A stretch of DNA of 35,694 nt from positions 1-35,694 of the forward strand of contig JAFPVW010000068.1 in assembly GCA_017395215.1 (NCBI GenBank), read 5' to 3'. Of the stretch, positions 1 through 7,430 are shown piece after piece. The number at the start of each line of letters is the position of its first letter. The first letter of the stretch is position 1. The notes beneath the pieces are model-generated. The model had not been told where the DNA came from and did no database searches. It was given only the letters and a program-made list of their open reading frames with translations. The stretch comes from Prevotella sp. Lineage in GTDB: Bacteria; Bacteroidota; Bacteroidia; Bacteroidales; Bacteroidaceae. The position numbers were made by a program, and so were the translations under genes.

Positions 1-186
1 AAATCTGGGTGTTAATATGGCGTTAATTCATCCCAACGAATGGCAAATTATGCTAAAATCGGAAAGGTTGACGAGAGACTTTCAAATGGCTTGCTTCCAG
101 CATGCTGATAGTTCCAAAAGCCAAAGCGCCTAGGAAATAATCAATTTATTTTCAGTATTTTATGCTCGCATTTCAAAAAGTTTTCG

Positions 187-194
187 TACCTTTG
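187..194 (+). promoter_or_regulatory. -7 promoter box of yicC-gmk-nadD
   Basis: TACCTTTG matches the Bacteroidota -7 consensus TAnnTTTG. It lies 81 bases before the yicC start codon, giving a leader of roughly 75 bases. I recognise no riboswitch in that leader. Confidence 0.7.
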
Positions 195-275
195 CACCCG
201 AAAATAACAACCGAGTCCCCAATATGGCTGAGACAGGAAAAATCTTCTCGGTCGGGGTACCAATCGAGTACTTAT

Positions 276-1151
276 ATGATACAATCTATGACGGGCTACG
301 GCAAGGCAGTCGTAGCTTACAATGACAAGAAAATCAACGTAGAAGTTAAGTCGCTGAACTCTAAGCAGCTGGATCTCCAGACGCGCATCGCACCGCTCTA
401 TCGCGAGAAGGAGATGGAGATACGCCAGATGGTGGCCTCGGCCGTCGTTCGCGGCAAGGTGGACTTCAGCCTGTGGATAGAGAAGGACGCTGTGGTCGAC
501 GCCACGCCCATCAATGCGGCACTGGTCGAGAACTATTACCGGCAGATGAAGGATATCGCCGATAGGACGGGCATCCCCCTGTCGCCCGACCCGATGTACA
601 CGCTGCTGCGCATGCCCGACGTGCTGACGAAGACGGAGCAGGAGGTGCTGAGCGACGACGAGTGGGCTGCCGCCCGACGTGGTGTCGAGGAGGCTCTCGA
701 TGCCCTTGTGGCCTTCCGCACGCAGGAAGGTGCCGCCCTGCAGCAGAAGTTCACCGAGAAGATTGACAACATCCAGCAGCTGCTGGCCGAGATTGAGCCT
801 TACGAGAAGGGGCGCGTGGAGAAGATCCGCCAGCGCATCACCGACGGTCTGCAGCAGATTCCCGGCGTGGAGTACGACAAGAACCGCTTGGAGCAGGAGC
901 TCATCTACTACATCGAGAAGCTGGACATTAGCGAGGAGAAGCAACGCCTCAGCAACCACCTGAAGTACTTCCGCGAGACGATGGCCGAGTCCGCCGGTCA
1001 GGGCAAGAAGCTGGGCTTCATCGCCCAGGAGATGGGCCGCGAAATCAACACCACCGGTTCGAAGTCGAACCAGGCCGAGATGCAGAACATCGTCGTCAAG
1101 ATGAAAGACGAGCTGGAGCAGATCAAGGAACAGGTACTAAATGCGTTGTAA
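276..1151 (+). CDS. yicC: YicC/YloC family endoribonuclease
   Basis: This is a 291-residue protein of the YicC/YloC family, stress-linked endoribonucleases. The N-terminus MIQSMTGYGKA is the family signature, and the C-terminal part holds the family's DUF1732-type region, with conserved GKKLGFIAQEMGREINT and a final stretch like those of homologues. I chose the ATG at 276 because the signature begins there. The open frame extends upstream to 162, but that segment contains the promoter box at 187 and has no family similarity. The gene is followed after two bases by gmk and then overlapping nadD, a gene order common in Bacteroidota, so the three are probably co-transcribed from the box at 187. 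Nothing looks broken; the length is as usual for the family. Confidence 0.92.
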   Translation: MIQSMTGYGKAVVAYNDKKINVEVKSLNSKQLDLQTRIAPLYREKEMEIRQMVASAVVRGKVDFSLWIEKDAVVDATPINAALVENYYRQMKDIADRTGIPLSPDPMYTLLRMPDVLTKTEQEVLSDDEWAAARRGVEEALDALVAFRTQEGAALQQKFTEKIDNIQQLLAEIEPYEKGRVEKIRQRITDGLQQIPGVEYDKNRLEQELIYYIEKLDISEEKQRLSNHLKYFRETMAESAGQGKKLGFIAQEMGREINTTGSKSNQAEMQNIVVKMKDELEQIKEQVLNAL

Positions 1152-1153
1152 AG

Positions 1154-1726
1154 ATGAAAGGTAAAATGCTAATCGTAAGTGCTCCCTCGGGCAGCGGCAA
1201 GTCGACCATCGTGAACTGGCTGATGCAGGAGCATCCGGAGCTGCAGCTCTATTTCTCAATTTCGTGTACCAGTAGGGCACCGAGGGGTACGGAACAGGAC
1301 GGTGTGGAGTATTTCTTCCTGACGCCCGAGGAGTTCCGTGCGAAGATTGAGAACGAGGAATTCTTAGAGTACGAGGAGGTTTACCACGACCGCTTCTACG
1401 GCACGCTGAAGGCCCAGGTGGAGCGGCAGCGCGAGGCAGGACAGAACGTGGTGTTCGACGTCGACGTGAAGGGCGGCGTGAACATCAAGCGCTACTACGG
1501 CGACGAGGCGCTGAGCCTCTTCATCCAGCCGCCGTCGGTCGGCGAGCTGCGCCGCCGTCTCGAGGGCCGCGGCACCGATACCCCCGAAGCCATCGAGGAA
1601 CGGCTGGCCAAGGCCGAATATGAGCTGACCTTCGCCCCGCAGTTCGACCGCGTCGTGGTGAACGACAACCTTGAGACGGCGAAGCAGGAGGCACTACAGA
1701 TTATCAACGACTTCCTGAATGATTAA
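1154..1726 (+). CDS. gmk: guanylate kinase
   Basis: Guanylate kinase phosphorylates GMP to GDP with ATP in the cytoplasm. The 190-residue protein has the P-loop APSGSGKST near residues 9-17. It also has the GMP-binding segment around SCTSRAPRGTEQDG and the following YFF, and the lid region with VDVKGGVNIK. Length is normal. It starts two bases after the yicC stop and its last codons overlap the start of nadD by eight bases (ATGATTAA), which suggests translational coupling. An alternative in-frame ATG four codons downstream would also leave the P-loop intact; the first ATG is chosen because of its tight spacing to yicC. Confidence 0.97.
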   Translation: MKGKMLIVSAPSGSGKSTIVNWLMQEHPELQLYFSISCTSRAPRGTEQDGVEYFFLTPEEFRAKIENEEFLEYEEVYHDRFYGTLKAQVERQREAGQNVVFDVDVKGGVNIKRYYGDEALSLFIQPPSVGELRRRLEGRGTDTPEAIEERLAKAEYELTFAPQFDRVVVNDNLETAKQEALQIINDFLND

Positions 1727-2291
1727 GACGGGCATCTTCGGCGGGTCGTTCAACCCCATCCACAACGGCCATATCCAATTAGCCCGACAGCTGCGCGAGG
1801 CGGCGGGACTTGACGAAGTGTGGCTGATGGTGTCGCCCCAGAATCCGCTGAAGGAGCAGGCAGGGCTTTTGGCCGACGACCTGCGCCTGCAGATGGCCCG
1901 CCAGGCACTGGCCGACGAGCCGTTTATCGAGGTCAGCGACTATGAGTTCCGTCTGCCGCGGCCTTCTTATACGTGGAATACACTGCAAGCACTCAAATCC
2001 GACTTCCCTGACCGGGAATTTGTGCTGCTCATCGGCGGCGATAACTGGGAGCGCTTCTCCCGCTGGTACCGTGCCGACGACATCGTCAGCAACTACCAGA
2101 TTATCGTCTATCCCCGCCGAGGGAGCGACATCGACCTGACGTCACTTCCCCCCACGGTCAGCGTCGTAGAGGCCGAGCTGCTCGACATTTCGAGCACCGA
2201 CATCCGCCGCCGCGTCAGCCGCCGACAGCCAATTACAGGTCTTGTTCCCGACAGCATCATCGATGCTGTCATAGCCAACTACTCACATTAG
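1719..2291 (+). CDS. nadD: nicotinate-nucleotide adenylyltransferase
   Basis: NadD joins ATP and nicotinate mononucleotide to make deamido-NAD in NAD biosynthesis. The 190-residue protein begins with the nucleotidyltransferase motif GIFGGSFNPIHNGH (residues 5-18), which contains the HxGH signature. It ends with the ISSTDIRRRVSRRQP motif and a VPDSIIDAVIANY tail, both typical of the family. It overlaps gmk by eight bases and is the last gene of the cluster. Its TAG stop lies in the left arm of an 8-bp hairpin shared with the convergent PL11 gene, whose stop begins seven bases further on. Confidence 0.96.
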   Translation: MIKTGIFGGSFNPIHNGHIQLARQLREAAGLDEVWLMVSPQNPLKEQAGLLADDLRLQMARQALADEPFIEVSDYEFRLPRPSYTWNTLQALKSDFPDREFVLLIGGDNWERFSRWYRADDIVSNYQIIVYPRRGSDIDLTSLPPTVSVVEAELLDISSTDIRRRVSRRQPITGLVPDSIIDAVIANYSH

Positions 2292-2311
2292 CCTGGGTCA
2301 TTGCCAGGCTA
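2289..2311. terminator. hairpin between convergent nadD and PL11 genes
   Basis: An 8-bp perfect inverted repeat (TAGCCTGG / CCAGGCTA) with a 7-base loop. The nadD stop codon forms part of the left arm and the PL11 stop codon lies in the loop. There is no T-run on either side, so a classical intrinsic terminator is unproven, but its position suggests it protects or ends both transcripts. Confidence 0.4.
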
Positions 2312-5300
2312 TAAGCCTGACAATGGCATCCAAATCGGTCTTATCGACGAGGCCGTTACAGTCGATGTCGGCAGCAGCCTTACGGAATCCGTCGGGTGTT
2401 TGGCCCACGATGTGGCTGATGGTCTGAGCCACGTCGAGAATATTCACCACGCGGTCGCCGTTCACATCGCCCGGCATGATTGCCTCGGTCACCTCGTATG
2501 TAGCCGTGCCCGACTGGCAGCCCGGATAGCTCGTCGTCACCGTCAGTGTGCCCGGCTCATCAAAGGTGTAGTAGTAGCCGTCAGTGCGGTAGATGCGGAT
2601 GTTGTCGATGCCGGCCCCTCCAGGTTCGTATTGATAGCGCCCATTACGGATAAAGATTCCATCGCATTCTGCACTTTCGCCTTCAAGCAGATTATATGTT
2701 CCAGTTGCAACAGGTTCAGTACCTCCTTTAGGACAAATTGTGAAGTTAACGACTCTATTGACCACATCGACGTTAAGAACAAAATGATACCATTTGGAAT
2801 TATCCATCGTAAAGGTGGTTTCTGTTTCATTTACAGTGAAGGTGGTGCTATTCTCCCCTCTTCGAAGAAACAGCAGGTATGCGTTATGACCGTATGTCGA
2901 GATGGTTTTCCAGTGGTAGCCATAATTGTAGTGCCAGCTATCCCAATGGCTTCTACTCATAACAGCAAAATCAGTAGTCTTTGAAGCGTTGTTGAAATAA
3001 GTATCGAACTCCATAACGTAGTTCGAGACGCCCGTATAATCCGCTGAAATTGGGGTGTAATCACCTTTGTCCGTATTTGAAGTAATGGCGATGCACTGGC
3101 CATCACTACCTGGATAGGTCGGAGAATATATGGCCGTGTAGTTGTTGTTTTTCCAATAGTCCCCAGGTTTAGTGCTACCCTCAAAATCCTCGCTGTAGAG
3201 CGTCAGCAAATCCACCTGCTCACCGTTGAACGTGGCCTCAACTGCTGGGGTGGCGTTGCTGCCTGCATAGCTGAACGTGCCGGGATTGATGCTCACGATG
3301 GGCAGCAGGCCGTCGGTGGTCGAATGGTAGCCGCTGATGTCGAACGTGGCCACAGGACAGGTTACGGCCACGCCAGTACCCACGACAAGGAAGAGGTGGC
3401 CGTTAATGCTCTCAAAACGATACTGGCTGATGCCATCCAGACCCTCAATGATGGCTTCGCCCTCAAAGTTGCTGATGGTGCCCAAGTCGTATGTGCCATC
3501 TGCCACAGAGCCGCTCTGAGCACGGAACTCGATGACGGGCTTCAGGTACTTAGGACCGTAATTCTCCCAGACGTCGCCAGTCTTGCTGTTGAGCACAAGT
3601 TGGCTTACGTTCACCTGGCTTGCTGTTAAGTCATTGTTGAGCGTAATGACGAGCCGCGCACCGTAGTTCAGCGTCAGCGTGCCTACTGTAATGCCCTCGC
3701 TGCCCACGGCGATGGTCGAGCCGTAGTCGGCGGTTATACTCTTCGTGAACGTACCGCCGTTGGTCTCCAGCGTAGTAAAGCGGTTCAGCCAGACGGCGCT
3801 GTTCTGCATCGTACCATTGAAGCGCAACGTGCCGGCCCAAACATCGGTGTTTCCCGTATAGGTCTCCGTAACGTTTGGCAGCTGGAGTATGCCATTGCCC
3901 TGCTTCACCAAACGCACCTTGCCCGTAAAGGCACCGCCCGTCAGCGTGTGGGTATAGGTCGTGGTGGTTATGTTATTGTTGTTGTCATGACCCTGCACCC
4001 ATGTCGGCGTATTGACCACAAGCACGGCAGGGGCAGCACCGTCGCTGACGTTGACAGTCATATCGTTGGTCTCGCATATCAGCAGGTGGTCGTTGCTCGA
4101 ACCGCTGCTAATCGTTCCACCGTTCTCTATTTCCGTTCGCCCTTCGTTGGTCAGCGTCGGCGGAGCCACGGTAATGTCCTCCAACTCGCCAAGGAAGTAG
4201 CTCAGGTGGGGCGGTTGGTTATAAGCCATCATCTGCCATACCATCGCCTGACGGTACTGGTGGTCGTTCCAGAGTGTGGGCAGGCTGTAGTTGGTACCTA
4301 TGCCTGTAGCATAGACACGGATGTTTGTACCCCAGCGAACTATTATCTCCTCGCGCCAGTCGCCGATGATGTCACCCTGGAAGCATGGGTTGTTTTTCGA
4401 GTCGTTATTCATACTGGCACCCTCATCATCCCTTGAAACAAATATGCGGCCATTCTCATGATCCCATATAGCAGGAGCGCCCTCTGTTCCGGGACTGTCG
4501 AGGATTTCGTCTCCCAAATCACCATCCCAATATGTACGGAAATTCAGATGCGACCAAAATAAACCATCATTATTGCCAGTAGGTCCATCTGCCACCACAA
4601 CATCCTTAACGGATGAGATGAGGCCGGTGCTAACGGAACGTCCCAAACAGCCAGGAATGGTGCTTGAGAAATTGCCAATCAAGCATCGACCGTCGTCGTC
4701 ACCGGCCGTTTGACGATAATAGATTTCGCTTGTCGTGGCATTGCGGTAGTTCATGCCAGGATTATCCTCATTGCAGCCAAAGAACTCCAGACCGGGGCGG
4801 TAGGGGTCGAAGTCGCCCACGTGCTGCGCGTCGCCGTGACCAAGCCCCGTGGTGGAGAGGCCCTTGCCGTTGTCGTCAATCACCATCGAGCCGTAGACAA
4901 TCTCGTCGCGACCATCTTCATCAACATCAGCAATAACAAAGTTATGGTAGCCATTGCCATACCAGGGGCTGTTGGAGTTGTTGCAGTTCCAGCGCCAAAG
5001 CTCTTTCCACTCGTGGGAAACGCGGTCCAAGTCCATAGCTATCATCTTGTGTCGCGTATAAATGCCACGGCCCAGAAAAAGACTAGCCTTGCGTCCATCG
5101 AGGAACGGTGCGCCGAGGAAGTGCTTCGTCGAGCGGTGGCCGTAATCATCGCCCCAAGCCGACTTTTCACTACTCTCGCCACTTTCCAGTCTTGGCAGCG
5201 GGTATGCTATTTGCTGATAAAGCTTTCCGGTTTCACCATCCATATAAACCAGGTACTCTGCTCCCGTGTGTGTCCAGGCATACTGTGAGTCGGTATGGCT

Positions 5301-6119
5301 GTTCATTTTGTTACGTGTATTGACGTTAGGAGAGCCAATGGTATACAATTTTTTCTTGCCGTCAGGACCGTAAACTATCATGTTATCGGCACCACGCAGC
5401 ACCACTTCTGCCTTGCCGTCTTCGTCCCAGTCGTAGGCGATGATATTAATTTCTGTGGAGTTCATACTGGCCATATTGGGACCGCAGTCGATACGCCACA
5501 TCAGCGTAGCGGCACCTGTCTGCCAGTTCACGTCGTATGCATCCAACACGACAAACTCCCTTGACGATTCCAAGTAAATGCCTGCTGCATCGACCGTATT
5601 CAGTCTCTTGACGATAATCTCAAACTGTCCGTCACCGTCAAGGTCAGCAACCTCAGCATCGTTGGGTTGGTAATGGTCTGTGACTTCATTACCATTGCGG
5701 TCGAAGACCTTTGCGAGAGTGATGTTAAGATAGCCGTATGCATAGCGATTCCCATTAGGCTTATAAGCATTGCCATTGTTCCAAGCAGTAACTGTATCAC
5801 ACTTCTCCTGTTCCACACCGTTCACTACGGCTGCCACCTGATACTTAGTGCCAACAGGAGCGTTACTACCATCGTTATAACAAGTATTTGTTAGATTACT
5901 TGCTAAAATATTGCCATTTTTGTAAAGTTTGTAGGTCACATCGAAATACTCGGAAGTCAGTCGCCGCCAAGTCACAAGGTTCGCTTGACTGTTACCCGCT
6001 GCTCCGACGGGTACTGCCACCAGTCCGCGGTCCAACTTGTCGGTATGGCGCTGGGCCATCACGGTCGTACACATTGCCCCCAAGAGCAGGAGCAGGAAAA
6101 GTTTCTTGTTCGTCTTCAT
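2298..6119 (-). CDS. secreted PL11-type rhamnogalacturonan lyase with C-terminal dockerin
   Basis: A 1273-residue exported polysaccharide lyase, probably acting on rhamnogalacturonan I of pectin. Residues 1-22 are a signal peptide. About 25-620 resemble family PL11 (YesW/YesX type). A fibronectin-like N-terminal segment is followed by beta-propeller repeats rich in calcium-binding DxDGDG-like motifs, for example VADLDGDGQFEI, YDWDEDGKAEV and ADVDEDGRDEI. Residues ~650-940 look like beta-strand repeats of the autotransporter-associated kind. About 975-1190 resemble a LamG/jelly-roll carbohydrate-binding module. The last ~60 residues are a dockerin with two calcium loops (DVNGDRVVNILD and DIDCNGLVDKTD). 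It is about twice the length of a plain PL11 enzyme. The jelly-roll segment is visibly lower in GC than the flanking modules, suggesting module exchange. No SusC/SusD pair lies nearby. Exact linkage specificity cannot be read from the sequence. Confidence 0.85.
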   Translation of the reverse strand: MKTNKKLFLLLLLGAMCTTVMAQRHTDKLDRGLVAVPVGAAGNSQANLVTWRRLTSEYFDVTYKLYKNGNILASNLTNTCYNDGSNAPVGTKYQVAAVVNGVEQEKCDTVTAWNNGNAYKPNGNRYAYGYLNITLAKVFDRNGNEVTDHYQPNDAEVADLDGDGQFEIIVKRLNTVDAAGIYLESSREFVVLDAYDVNWQTGAATLMWRIDCGPNMASMNSTEINIIAYDWDEDGKAEVVLRGADNMIVYGPDGKKKLYTIGSPNVNTRNKMNSHTDSQYAWTHTGAEYLVYMDGETGKLYQQIAYPLPRLESGESSEKSAWGDDYGHRSTKHFLGAPFLDGRKASLFLGRGIYTRHKMIAMDLDRVSHEWKELWRWNCNNSNSPWYGNGYHNFVIADVDEDGRDEIVYGSMVIDDNGKGLSTTGLGHGDAQHVGDFDPYRPGLEFFGCNEDNPGMNYRNATTSEIYYRQTAGDDDGRCLIGNFSSTIPGCLGRSVSTGLISSVKDVVVADGPTGNNDGLFWSHLNFRTYWDGDLGDEILDSPGTEGAPAIWDHENGRIFVSRDDEGASMNNDSKNNPCFQGDIIGDWREEIIVRWGTNIRVYATGIGTNYSLPTLWNDHQYRQAMVWQMMAYNQPPHLSYFLGELEDITVAPPTLTNEGRTEIENGGTISSGSSNDHLLICETNDMTVNVSDGAAPAVLVVNTPTWVQGHDNNNNITTTTYTHTLTGGAFTGKVRLVKQGNGILQLPNVTETYTGNTDVWAGTLRFNGTMQNSAVWLNRFTTLETNGGTFTKSITADYGSTIAVGSEGITVGTLTLNYGARLVITLNNDLTASQVNVSQLVLNSKTGDVWENYGPKYLKPVIEFRAQSGSVADGTYDLGTISNFEGEAIIEGLDGISQYRFESINGHLFLVVGTGVAVTCPVATFDISGYHSTTDGLLPIVSINPGTFSYAGSNATPAVEATFNGEQVDLLTLYSEDFEGSTKPGDYWKNNNYTAIYSPTYPGSDGQCIAITSNTDKGDYTPISADYTGVSNYVMEFDTYFNNASKTTDFAVMSRSHWDSWHYNYGYHWKTISTYGHNAYLLFLRRGENSTTFTVNETETTFTMDNSKWYHFVLNVDVVNRVVNFTICPKGGTEPVATGTYNLLEGESAECDGIFIRNGRYQYEPGGAGIDNIRIYRTDGYYYTFDEPGTLTVTTSYPGCQSGTATYEVTEAIMPGDVNGDRVVNILDVAQTISHIVGQTPDGFRKAAADIDCNGLVDKTDLDAIVRLIAWQ
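2301..2478 (-). other. dockerin-type module of the PL11 protein
   Basis: Two EF-hand-like dockerin repeats at the extreme C-terminus: GDVNGDRVVNILD, then DIDCNGLVDKTDLD, with an intervening HIVGQTP segment. Dockerins bind cohesins in clostridial cellulosomes. In Bacteroidota the partner is generally unknown, and no cohesin is visible in this window. Confidence 0.8.
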
Positions 6120-6150
6120 TATCGGTTGTAGTTTGCTTGTTCTTTGCCTG

Positions 6151-6158
6151 CAAAGTTA
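6151..6158 (-). promoter_or_regulatory. -7 promoter box of the PL11 gene
   Basis: Read on the minus strand the box is TAACTTTG, matching TAnnTTTG, about 31 bases before the PL11 start codon. Confidence 0.65.
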
Positions 6159-6252
6159 CTAATTTAAATTCGAATAGCCAAGCGTCGGTGCAAAAGTTAC
6201 CCCTGTTTTCTCAAAAAACACTCATATAATTGTTATTCACAGGAAACAACCA

Positions 6253-6313
6253 ACACTTCCGACACTTCCTGCACCTGTTGAACTTTTTTAGGTGTAGGAA
6301 GTGCAGGAAGTGT
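6253..6313. repeat. large imperfect inverted repeat (hairpin)
   Basis: Two 24-base arms (6253-6276 and 6290-6313) pair at 21 of 24 positions around a 13-base loop. The arms are built from ACACTTCC/CTTCCTGCAC motifs. It lies in the 447-base gap between the PL11 gene and the ATPase remnant. No long T-run follows, so it is not an obvious intrinsic terminator. Confidence 0.75.
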
Positions 6314-6401
6314 AGGATATAAAGTGCGAATGACAACTATAATAGCCAAAACGGGCGGAATAATCGGCAAAAGCGTGCTCTTTACCAACCTTTGGAAGCT
6401 G

Positions 6402-6437
6402 GAACCGACACCTGAACCGACACTTGAACCGACACCC
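6402..6437. repeat. 12-bp tandem repeat, three units
   Basis: Three adjacent copies of GAACCGACAC followed by CT, TT or CC (6402-6413, 6414-6425, 6426-6437). They sit directly beside a second tandem array. Confidence 0.85.
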
Positions 6438-6440
6438 TGG

Positions 6441-6524
6441 CAAAAGGCGCCGGGTTACGGGCAAAACCCGCCGGGTTTTTGTCAAAAGGCGGCGGGTTTT
6501 GGGCAAAAGGCGGCGGGTTTTGGG
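6441..6524. repeat. 21-bp tandem repeat, four units
   Basis: Four consecutive 21-base units begin at 6441, 6462, 6483 and 6504, each starting CAAAA and centred on GGCGGCGGGTTTT or a variant. Units 3 and 4 are identical; unit 2 carries AAACCCGCCGGGTTT, which is nearly self-complementary. The rest of the 6120-6566 gap holds the PL11 promoter and the hairpin at 6253. I see no gene in it. Confidence 0.85.
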
Positions 6525-6566
6525 CGCGGGTTAGCTGCGCGAGGAGGCGCCTCGTCATCATTATTC

Positions 6567-7328
6567 TCAGTAGCTCTTTAGCCAGAGCATGAACAAGATA
6601 TCAGTCGGTCGTTTCCGGCCATGACTGTCACTAAGAATACCTTTCTCCGTAAGTCCTTTTACGGCCGTTTGTACGCTGCTTGCTGTTTTCAGACTATATT
6701 TTGTAATAAATACCTGACTGGTTAGCGTCACATCATTGGGATATTCTGTTGCGATGGCCTGTAGTACGGTCTTTTGCTTCTCTGTAAGCGAAGCGTAACG
6801 GTCTTCGAAAGTAAAACGTTTGGAGTCGACCATGTGGTTCAGAATGTGACTGTAGCAGTTTTCGCCAACACGCTCTCCACGTTCTGCGAGTGTAAAAGCT
6901 TCGTTCATACCCAGTTGCAGGTACCAAGTGATTCCACGAAAACAGTCATAAAGTCGTGATATCAGGATGTCGGAGACGCTCTTGCCGTAACATGCAAACA
7001 ATTGTTGGCAGAACTTTGTATATTCCTGCTTTTTAATGGGCAATAATTGCATAAAAACCACACTGTTATAGAACGGACGGCCAGGGTCATTGAAGATGCT
7101 CTCGAGCAAATGCCGTTCACTGCCTGCAAAGACAAACAGTGCATGCTTCATGTGCTGAATCTTCGTTCTTAACAATGCCTCCATATTATCTTCCTCGAAA
7201 CTTGCAATTCTCTGAAACTCATCTATCGCTACGACACACGTTTTGTCTGACGTATCAAGATATTGCAGTATTTCGTCGAGGGTGATTTCTGGTTCACTGA
7301 TATCGCCTATGCCAAAGCCTATTTCGGG
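6567..7328 (-). pseudogene. 5'-truncated AAA-family ATPase
   Basis: The reading frame is open for 253 codons but lacks an N-terminus. It begins with a G-F-G-I-G-D-I-S-E-P segment and a Walker-B-like strand CVVAIDEFQRI. It continues with LLRTKIQHMKHALFVFAGS (sensor region) and a C-terminal winged-helix-like part. This is the C-terminal two thirds of the ATP-binding proteins of about 370-380 residues common in Bacteroidales. The Walker A region, roughly the first 120-150 residues, is missing, and a TAG stop precedes codon one at 7329-7331. A duplicated promoter lies just upstream, so the most economical reading is a deletion that joined the promoter region to the middle of the gene. A shorter product from the ATG at 7184 could be made, but it would lack both nucleotide-binding motifs. 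Confidence 0.75.
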
Positions 7329-7341
7329 CTAAAAGGGTATT

Positions 7342-7371
7342 ATGCAAAATTACATAATGCAAAATTACATA
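7342..7371 (-). promoter_or_regulatory. duplicated -7 box upstream of the ATPase remnant
   Basis: A 15-base unit (ATGCAAAATTACATA) occurs twice in direct tandem. Read on the minus strand each copy contains TAATTTTG, a TAnnTTTG box (7345-7352 and 7360-7367). The promoter therefore appears to have been duplicated. Confidence 0.6.
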
Positions 7372-7430
7372 ATTTTTTCTTCCTGACCAACGACAAGCAT
7401 TACCTGCCATCATTTTTTATGTTTTTTTGG

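Noticed and set aside
2..133. Open frame ending at a TAG (possible C-terminal 43 residues of a gene entering from the left)
   Set aside because: AT-rich, no recognisable motif, and too short to support a gene; it may be the end of an upstream gene but I cannot show it.
162..275. N-terminal extension of yicC
   Set aside because: It contains the TACCTTTG promoter box, and family similarity begins only at the ATG at 276.
200..275. Riboswitch in the yicC leader
   Set aside because: Contains CTGAGA and GGGGTACC-like pieces, but not the arrangement of the TPP or any other aptamer I know.
6288..6581. Short frames across the tandem repeats (K-T-R-R-L-L-P and C-R-F-R repeats)
   Set aside because: They are translations of 21- and 12-bp repeats without a promoter or homologue; treated as non-coding repeats.
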